The notes under the pieces: model-generated | Seen by the model: only the letters and a program-made list of their open reading frames with translations | Told to the model about the DNA's origin: nothing | The model's database searches: none | Shown: in pieces, positions 56,801 through 64,000 of the stretch | Layout: the number at the start of each line of letters is the position of its first letter | Position numbering within the stretch: the first letter of the stretch is position 1 | NCBI GenBank assembly: GCA_963573315.1 | Contig: OY752147.1 | Span: 1,798,001-1,862,000 of the forward strand | Source of the DNA: Entomortierella parvispora | Taxonomy: Eukaryota > Mortierellomycota > Mortierellomycetes > Mortierellales > Mortierellaceae | Direction: 5' to 3' | DNA length: 64,000 nt | Made by a program: the position numbers and the translations under genes

Positions 56801-58498
56801 TCGCGAGCCCCCAGAGCCTGAGCCAGAGTCGGAACGAGAACGGGAACGGGGACGTGCAGGATGGGAGAAATCGGCACCAGACCCAAGTGCAGTAGAATGC
56901 CGCTGCTGTTGTTGATGGACCTGGTGCTGATATTGCTGCTGCTGGGAGTTATGATGTTGAGAGTCACGGTTACCAGAAATGATCTTGTTGGCGTTATTGT
57001 TGTCGTCGTTGGTCAGGAATTGAGGGGAATTGAACACTTCATCTTCACATGCAACTAAAGCATCGGACAGGCCTGTGCTAGTGCGTGTGCCTGTGCCTGT
57101 GGCGCCTGGACCATCGGCCAACATGGAGTCCATGTCTGTGGAGCTGTCGAGGTCAGCAGGGAGAGTGTCTCCGGACACATGGCCAGAACCCATCACATTG
57201 CTGCTGCTACCGGCAGACTCTGAACGGCAAGTAGAAGATGGTCCAGGAACTGATGGCGCAAGAGCAGAGAAAGAAGCAGAGACAGTGGCAGAGGTAGAGG
57301 TAGACAACGGGTTGGAGAATGTGGAAGTACTTACAGATCCAGAGTGATTGTCAGGATTGTCATGATTGTCGCTGTGATTGTCGCCGTTGGTATTACCGCC
57401 GCCGTTGCTATTGTTGCCGTTACCGTTGTTGCCGCTGTTTCCACCCGCTTCCAGCTGGAGGGCATCGATTCCAAAGAACTTCATGTTGTTGTCGCCCTCA
57501 TAGTGACACCGCACTCGATTCTGCGTACATGACCGACAGGGTGATCCTCCATCGCAAGGGGTCCGCGACATTTTACAGCCTATACACGGCAAACCCGGTA
57601 TCCGAGGTCTCGATAGGAACGTCCCTTGCTCGTTCTGCATTGGGTTCATTGAAATCATAGACTGGAACTGCCCGCCTGCGCCGTTGCCAGGAGATGTGGA
57701 CGACAAGTCTACGCTGTAGTTCCTGCTTGGATTGAATCGCACTGAATACGGATTGTTTTCCATAGGAGGTCCTCTGCGATGCGATCGAGTTGGCCCCTCC
57801 TGGCTGTTGTAGTCGTTTTGGCCTCGATATTGTTGTTGCGGCTGCAGTTGTTGTTGCTGCTGTTGCTCCTGATCTTGTTGCTGGTGTTGCTGATGTTGCT
57901 GTTGCCGAGATTGCTGATTGTATCCATTAGAATACTCATTCGGCGCAAACTGGCGATTTGGTTGCTGCTGCTGGTATTGTTGTTGCTGTACTGGCTGCAT
58001 CATTTGATGCTGACGCTGCTGATCCACAAACTGACTTGAGGAAGAATGCTGGATGTAAGGCTGCTGATAAGGGTTATGATATTGCTGCTGTTGCATCTGT
58101 TGCTGCTGAAATGGGTAGGAAGACGGTTGTTGCTGCGGTAGGACATTGTCCCCTCCTTGAGAGCTGTAAGTGCTGCTGCCAAAGTTGTTGCTGTTATTAC
58201 TGAAGTTGAAGTTGTTGCTATTGCCGTTGTTGCCGTTGTCATAGGTGGTATTGTTGCTGCTACTATTACCCTGCCCGTAGTTGCCATCAAAGTTGTTATA
58301 ATTATTGTTGCTATTGCCGTAATCGCCACCACCGTTCTGGTTGTTGTTGGGATTGCCGGCGTCACCGTTGTTGCCGTTGCTGCCGCTATTGGAGTTATAG
58401 TTGTTGCTATAATTGACGTTATTGCCAAAGGAAGTGGCAGAGGAGGAAGAAGAGGGATGTGGGTGGTGATGAGGGTCGGCTTGAAACTGATTACTCAT
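53813..58498 (-). CDS. Zn2Cys6 fungal-specific transcription factor, very large
   Basis: Three exons, 58498-56437, 56349-54905 and 54820-53813, give 1504 residues. The first 300 are Asn/Gln-rich with poly-Gln. The binuclear zinc cluster is Cys305-x2-Cys308-x6-Cys315-x5-Cys321-x2-Cys324-x6-Cys331 (PCIGCKMSRTPCDGGSPCRS). Usual for the family is a cluster near the N-terminus. Ser/Asn/Gly-rich linkers follow to about residue 690. The fungal-specific middle homology region starts near residue 850 (LLHSLVQQYFTLIHPQF) and includes SLAVVQSVLLLREYAIMAGN and WLCWWHCFIVDRWMSVAFNR. The last exon carries the continuation with DDILCFLASWSENLF. The regulated pathway cannot be told from the window. Confidence 0.88.
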
Positions 58499-59673
58499 TG
58501 TTTAAGCAGCCGGGATCATTCCTCAGCGATTGCGATGCACGAGGGGGGGAATTAAAATGGGTGGGGAGAGGGAACGCGAATCAGACAAAGGTGCCAAGAT
58601 GGCAGTCAGACATGCGTGGGGTCGGTTGAGGAGCAGGTTGGACGAACAGGAAAGTTGGTCTGAAGGGCAGAATAGTCGACTAAGGACGGGTGGCTCGAGG
58701 GCTTTTGTTCCGCGATGAGTGTGAAAGGGGGATAGAAGAGAATAGAACCGAGATCGATGATAGAGAAAAGTGAGAAGGTGCTAAGGTATTTAGTGCGAAA
58801 GCAGTGCGAACGAGGACCAGAGGATTGAGAGAGAGAAGGAGGAGAACAAGAAGGTGAAGAGGCGTCAGGGGAAAGGGGGCTGACTGCAATCTTGCTGTTG
58901 GACAAGCGACAAAGCGGTTGACAACTGGGCCTGCTCTCTGCGCCCGACTGCTTTGTTGGCTCTTGGCCACCACTCAATGGGGCCTTTTGAGGGTCCTCTT
59001 TCTTTCTTGCTCTCACCACTGTTGCCTGGATCTGCACCTCCGGACAGCAAAAACCACCCCAAACCACTTTGTTGGCCTGGCTCTCTGCCTCTTTCCTTCC
59101 CTCGCCTTTCCTCATTCTCGAGTCAAGACGAACAAAAGAAAGAAATAGTGACATCGAGAGAGATGTGGAAGAAGGGCCCTCCTACACTCCACCGCGGAAA
59201 CAGCGAGCTTCCAAGCCCTGCGCAATGCAAGCTTTGTGCCGCCCTCTCGTCCTTTTGCAGGTCCGATTGGGGGTCGAGGCGGCCTTTCGTGCTCGCCCCT
59301 TAATTTTTAGTGAGATTCGTATGCTCGTCTCCCACAGCGAAGTGGGATCGGTAGCCGGTTTTTTCAGCCTTGTTTCCATCTCTTTTATACCGGTGTTTTG
59401 CAGACAGCGAGCAATTGTGGGACCAGCCTTGCTTTTGGTAAAGTCTTTTCATTTGGCATTTCTTCCAGTCACACAACCCTTGTCGAAAAGCCACCTGTGA
59501 GGACGCGGTTTGCATCCTTCGCATCTCACCCTGTCAACTGCTCTTCCTGCTCCATCCCTTCCTCCCTTCCTCCCTTCCTCCCTTCCGCCCTTCCTCCCTT
59601 CTCCCCTTACCACCTTACCAACACACTCACTTGCTCCCCGTGGCACAACCCCGGAAAAGAACAATTGGAGACC
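58499..59673. other. Divergent intergenic region (Zn2Cys6 factor / ING gene)
   Basis: 1.2 kb between start codons. A (CCTT/CCCTTCCT)n pyrimidine repeat lies at about 59558-59606 just before the ING start. No gene seen. Confidence 0.55.
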
Positions 59674-61240
59674 ATGAAAACCACTACAGGAACGACCACG
59701 AAAGCCTCAGAGTCACTTGCGTACCTCGATGACTACCTTGACAGTAACGTCCTTTTTCCGTGGCCATGTTGAAGGGCGAGCCAAAGCACACAGTTGCAAC
59801 TAGTTGAGTGGGCAAGAGACTGACAGAGTTACTTCCTCTCCTTTTCATTCCATGTGGCACATTAGCGGTCGAGTCTCTCCCGTTGGAGTTGCAGCGCCAG
59901 TTCACATTGATGCAAGACTTGGATGCCAAGGCGCAATGTAAGAACCCCTCCAGCTCACTCAGCACAAGTTAACAATGTCCATTCACGAGACTTTGGGAAC
60001 TGACAAAAGTTTGTACCTGACATTAGCAATCATGGCCGCCGTTGGGACGAAAGCCAGCGAATTTATTGAGAATGTTCAGAAATGCACTCCACAAGAACGA
60101 ATCAAGCTCCTTCAGTCGCTCAACGAGATGCTGGTCGAAAGCTTGCGACAGGGCGAGGAAAAGGTGGCCTTGGCCACTGCTGCATACGATGTTGTAAGTC
60201 AACCCATCCTCAACCTGTTGGCTGTTTTAGAGGATATTCTGTTTTCTCTTTGTTTCCCGTAGACTTATACCCAAGTCATTTTATCTTCTGATGACAAACT
60301 AGGTCGATCGACATGTCAGGCGCTTGGATGATGACCTGCAAAAGTATGAGGATGAACAAATGATTGGACCTGGAAGACTCACTGGAACCAATGCAGCGAG
60401 CTCTGGATCCGCAGCAGCAGACCGAAAAGACGAGGCATCGAAAGCAGCAGCAACGACCACAACGAATTCTAAACAAAAGGGTGAGTTTGTACAGACCCAT
60501 TATCAGGATGACTTTGAGCCATTGAGGTTTCGAGAGGGGAAAGATACTAACCTGCGCTTCCAATTACCTGCAATACAACATCAGCATCATCCACACAAGA
60601 CGCACAGCCACCAAAAAGTAAGAGATAAAAGCTGTATTCGATCTGGCACGTACAACCAATTAACCCTCAACTCCTGTTACTCTTCATAGGAAAAAAGCCT
60701 CACAACGATTCAACCAGCAATGCAGCAGCAAACTCATCATCATCCAAGGACAGCAAGGGCAAATCAACCACCACTGCTGGCTCCAAGGGCAGCAAAAAGC
60801 CGTAAGTTCTCCTATTGGTCAGGATCGAATTGCCACCAAAAAAATGAATCACGTGACTCGACCTGCTGACAACCTTGCGTTTTTTTACTACACTTCCTTT
60901 CTACACTTTCTTCCCGTGGACTTTTTAACCCCTCCAGTTCTTCCTTCACAGAAATGCCCATCGATCCAAACGAACCCCTTTACTGCTATTGTCAGCAAGT
61001 ATCGTATGGCGAGATGGTCGCCTGCGATAACGGAGATGTATGTCGAACGCGAATATCTTGCATGACCCAAACTATCGAGAGGAATCGCGCTAATGATCTT
61101 TATTCTTCTTCATTTTTATTCGACTTTAGTGCGAGATCGAGTGGTTCCACTTGTCCTGTGCCGGTCTCAAGGCACCACCGAGAGGAAAGTGGTATTGTAA
61201 AGACTGTTCTCAAAAATCGAAGAAGCCTCAGAAAAAGTAG
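59674..61240 (+). CDS. ING-family chromatin reader with PHD finger
   Basis: Subunit of a histone acetyltransferase (NuA4/NuA3-like) or deacetylase complex; the PHD finger reads H3K4me3. Seven exons, 59674-59743, 59866-59937, 60027-60193, 60303-60480, 60690-60801, 60938-61037 and 61130-61240, give 269 residues. The ING N-terminal domain is [20 protein letters not shown], then [10 protein letters not shown] and the helix ending [16 protein letters not shown]. The linker is Ser/Lys/Thr-rich. The C-terminal PHD finger (about 216-259) reads [18 protein letters not shown] with [13 protein letters not shown] and GKWYCKDC (C4HC3). For exon 6 the acceptor CCTCCAG was needed; the later TTCACAG breaks the frame. 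Confidence 0.93.
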
Positions 61241-61409
61241 TAGGGGAACAATGGTCTCTGAACATTCCCCTGAGATATCTAATAAAGAAATCGAACCAGA
61301 TCTATTCCCGTTGGAGAACCAGAGGCACTGACAATGGCAAATCGCATAGAGCTTGCTTGTGAGTCTGACATCAATATCAATTTTGGACCTGACAGTGATG
61401 AAATGTGAA

Positions 61410-63242
61410 TCACTTACGAACAATGCAAACGACCAAAATAGTCAGGAGGATGAGTGTGCAAGGTCGAGGGGTCCGAAGTTCGTGACAAATCACGTACTTT
61501 GGAAGGCCATATCGTCTCGGGTCCCACCAGTTTCTCCAGTCCCTGCCCTCGGTTCCATCTCGGAGACCCAGAGACGCCAGTCCCTGTGCTTCCAACTCTC
61601 TGCGTATGTGAGGGTCAAGGCCATCCGGCCCAGGAATCGTTTGGAGTGGGTAGCGTCTCTTTTGGCGAGGTTGGGGTCGTGGTCGTTCAGAAGCCGTGGG
61701 ATTTTGGAAGATTGTTCCTGGATTCGTAGTGGAGAGGTAGTGATCTCGCAAGTGGACTGATTCAGGAACGACTGGCCCGTGTCCTGCACTATTTCTGATA
61801 TGAAGTCCGAGCATCTCAGGGGCCGAGGCTGCGCGAAAGTGGGCTGAGCGGTTATACGAAGACTGGAGATCATCCTGAGGATTACCCAAGGGCTCATGAG
61901 AGCTCGGAGACGAGGAATGAGGGTGATAATGAAAGAACCGGGGTAGGACTGTGTTCTGAAAGATCGCCCCTGGCAGTTGAAGCCCTGCATTGATGGCCTC
62001 CAGAGTCGTGGTGGCACTTCGGTGGGCCAGATCGATTGTTGTCGGAACCACTGATTCAACCAGGTACCCGAATGCAGCTTTTCCAGTGGACATCATAAAG
62101 GTTGATATTTGCTCCACAGCCTCTGCTCCTGCTGAACCGTGGATCCGGTGGTGGTCAGAGCGACTGTGTTGGTGGTGGTGGTGGTGATGATCGCTGCTGG
62201 GAGGGAATGAAAACCTAACTGCACGGCGCGGAGATTCTACGCCCTGTCTCGGTCTATCTTCACAATCACTCTCGTCAACATCTTCCATTCGGACTCGCGT
62301 TGATAACAGAGATGAGGCACCGTACGTTCTCGATGAACGGATTGAGCCTTCATAGAGAGCGGATACCTCCTGATCTGTGTCCATTGACACCGAACGAACA
62401 GATGGCAATATATTCCAATATGATTCAAGCGGGTCAAGGGTCGATACTGGCGGTGGAGGTACTGTAGGACAGGTGTGTATAGTGATCTCTCCATCAAGGT
62501 GCCTTTCCTGATCCATCCTTCTTCTGTCCCCATGAACATGCTTTGGAGGTGCAGCCAATTCCAAGGCCTTACCTTGCAGCTCCAAAGACGAGTGCACCTG
62601 TTGCGTAATGCCGTCCGAATGAGAGTAGGCACAGGTAGACGAAAGCAGCGAAGGCGAGGTCATCCACTGCGGTAAAAACGGTGACGCGACTCGAATCGCC
62701 ACCTCCGCAAATGACACGGCCGGGCTGCTGGCGCAAGTCTGTGCTGTACCTTGAGCCGTCTCTTGCTTGATTTCTGTATCTTCCTTGATAGTCAATATCG
62801 CCGCTGATGATTCACAATTGGGACAGTCCTCCATCACCTCCTTTGCTGCAACACCCTTCAATTCAGAGAAATCTTCGTCCTTGTCTGCCTCAATTTGGTG
62901 GTCGACTTGCTTACTGTTTGGAAGACGCTTTTCGAGATCCTCACAGAAAGTACTTGCTGTGATGAAACTCTCGGCATCGTCGTCGTAGTCTTCATCTCTG
63001 ATCAGTGCTGGGGGAACGAACGTCTGTAGCCCATCCTGTGCAATGTTACTGGGCTCGAAAGGCGGATCTGATTCTTGAGTAGTGTCCGCTACGTGAATGG
63101 CGCCGTACGGATCAAGGCGACCGATCTCCAAAGTGGTGACAATATCCGTTTCTGTAGTGAGTGGAGGTTCTGGCCAAGAAACTGGAGGGCTGGAGCAACG
63201 GCCGTGCCATTGTAGGTCTACATGAGTAAACTCTGAGATCAT
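61410..63242 (-). CDS. Uncharacterised Ser/His-rich protein with C-terminal membrane anchor
   Basis: One open frame of 610 residues. No known domain can be recognised. The N-terminal half is acidic and Ser/Pro rich. The centre has a His run (SSDHHHHHHQHSRSDHHR). A short conserved-looking helical segment follows (AFGYLVESVVPTTIDLAHRS). The C-terminal part is basic (GRDWRNWWDPRRYGLPKYV) and ends in one hydrophobic stretch (TLILLTILVVCIV) with Arg-Lys at the very end. This predicts a tail-anchored or single-pass protein facing the cytosol. It converges on the ING gene with 169 bp between stops. Confidence 0.65.
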   Translation of the reverse strand: MISEFTHVDLQWHGRCSSPPVSWPEPPLTTETDIVTTLEIGRLDPYGAIHVADTTQESDPPFEPSNIAQDGLQTFVPPALIRDEDYDDDAESFITASTFCEDLEKRLPNSKQVDHQIEADKDEDFSELKGVAAKEVMEDCPNCESSAAILTIKEDTEIKQETAQGTAQTCASSPAVSFAEVAIRVASPFLPQWMTSPSLLSSTCAYSHSDGITQQVHSSLELQGKALELAAPPKHVHGDRRRMDQERHLDGEITIHTCPTVPPPPVSTLDPLESYWNILPSVRSVSMDTDQEVSALYEGSIRSSRTYGASSLLSTRVRMEDVDESDCEDRPRQGVESPRRAVRFSFPPSSDHHHHHHQHSRSDHHRIHGSAGAEAVEQISTFMMSTGKAAFGYLVESVVPTTIDLAHRSATTTLEAINAGLQLPGAIFQNTVLPRFFHYHPHSSSPSSHEPLGNPQDDLQSSYNRSAHFRAASAPEMLGLHIRNSAGHGPVVPESVHLRDHYLSTTNPGTIFQNPTASERPRPQPRQKRRYPLQTIPGPDGLDPHIRRELEAQGLASLGLRDGTEGRDWRNWWDPRRYGLPKYVICHELRTPRPCTLILLTILVVCIVRK

Positions 63243-64000
63243 GTCGTGTTCAATTTAAGGCAACAATAGCAAGAAGGTGAGGAAAGGAGAGTGTGTAGTC
63301 AAACAGATCCTTTACATGGGAGGAAAGAAAGGATTAAAAGTCAGAGAAATGAACCTCGACAGACACAAGGACGAGCAGGGACATGGTAGATAGCTGTGAG
63401 GTGCAAGGCACCGCCAAGCCTGATGCGAATAACTGAAGAGAGGAAAAAAGGGCGTGAAGATAGAAAGGCGTTGCTATTGTTCTCGATGTCTCCTTCGATT
63501 TTCATTTGAATATGAGGACGTGAAATCAAAAGCAACACAGCCGACCCACAGCGAAAAGCGCAAGTCGCGACGCGTCTACTGATTTTTGTACATACTGGAC
63601 TCATAGATTCAACTTCCTCCGTTCTGTCACTCACTTCAGCCCTAGACTACCCCTGACACGACAATTGCAAAGATGCAACCCAAGGCAGAACGTGGACACG
63701 GGAAGAGTTTAAAGGCCCTAATGCAGGTACAACCACACAACCAAGCAAACAAACAAATAAACAGACAAAAACAAGCAACCCTTGTTCCTGCATTCTTCTG
63801 CACAACATCAGCGGGAATGTTTAGGAGCTTGATAGTGCTGTCCATTTCTCTCTTTCCGTTCCTGATGCGCAAGTTGATTAGGTCGGAGTTTCTGTATGGA
63901 CCGGGCACCCACCCACCACATTGCACTCGTCAAAGGTCCAAGCGCATGGAAGCTACAATATGTACATCATTGTGCTCGGGTCTTCACCACAAACGCCCTC
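63243..64000. other. Right-edge region with an unassigned minus-strand frame
   Basis: Upstream of the anchored protein gene. A minus-strand frame at 63642-63926 contains NSDLINLRIRNGKREM then DSTIKLLNIPADVVQ, preceded by a good acceptor (CATACAG). This reads like a real exon, but no joining partner lies inside the window and the frame runs into hydrophobic, repeat-like sequence. It may be part of a gene crossing the right edge. Confidence 0.3.

Noticed and set aside
57779-58555. Leu/Val/Ala-rich plus-strand frames
   Set aside because: Antisense of the poly-Gln and poly-Asn coding region of the Zn2Cys6 factor.

Overview
The window looks like nuclear DNA of an early-diverging filamentous fungus, most likely Mucoromycota or Mortierella-like. 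This is inferred from gene content and architecture, not from a marker gene. Genes are dense and intron-rich. Almost every multi-exon gene could be rebuilt with GT-AG introns, often under 100 nt and sometimes 350-800 nt. Respiratory complex I is present (NDUFA1, NDUFAF1), which rules out budding yeasts of the Saccharomyces type. The window also carries fungal hallmark genes: a Ypd1 phosphotransfer protein, a PDR-type ABC transporter, an FTR1 permease, D-arabinono-lactone oxidase and a Zn2Cys6 regulator. I saw no tRNA, rRNA or CRISPR.

Layout. 0-7 kb: end of an unknown gene, ELP1 (8 exons), and a convergent ARFRP1-type GTPase. 7-16 kb: a SET-domain protein with a six-copy 45-bp tandem repeat, divergent from a tiny three-exon gene that resembles the prefoldin-like subunit ASDURF; an ERAD-type GH47 mannosidase with a PA domain; LSM7 with an RGG extension and a 12-nt first exon; and NDUFA1. 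17-26 kb: an ATF/CREB-type bZIP gene directly followed by YPD1, then a complete 1.84-kb Tc1/mariner-like transposon whose left end lies 44 bp after the YPD1 stop, then NDUFAF1 (CIA30). 25-35 kb: NOG2 and COX6A (divergent), D-arabinono-1,4-lactone oxidase, and FTR1, whose promoter carries two perfect copies of the fungal iron-GATA site. 36-46 kb: a full-size PDR/CDR ABC transporter, a peroxisomal 3-ketoacyl-CoA thiolase with PTS2, a Wss1-type DNA-protein crosslink protease, and a nucleolin/gar2-like RNA-binding protein. 49-64 kb: a second ATF/CREB bZIP gene, a HAD-fold protein with a long acidic tail, a 1504-residue Zn2Cys6 transcription factor, an ING/PHD chromatin reader, and a serine/histidine-rich orphan with a C-terminal membrane anchor.

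Themes. Several genes belong to shared processes without forming a cluster: mitochondrial respiration (NDUFA1, NDUFAF1, COX6A), stress signalling (YPD1 and two Atf1-like bZIP factors), ribosome and RNA biogenesis (NOG2, LSM7, the gar2-like protein, ELP1), and iron uptake (FTR1). Exon joins were made by eye from splice consensus, reading-frame phase and family similarity; start codons of first exons are the least certain part.
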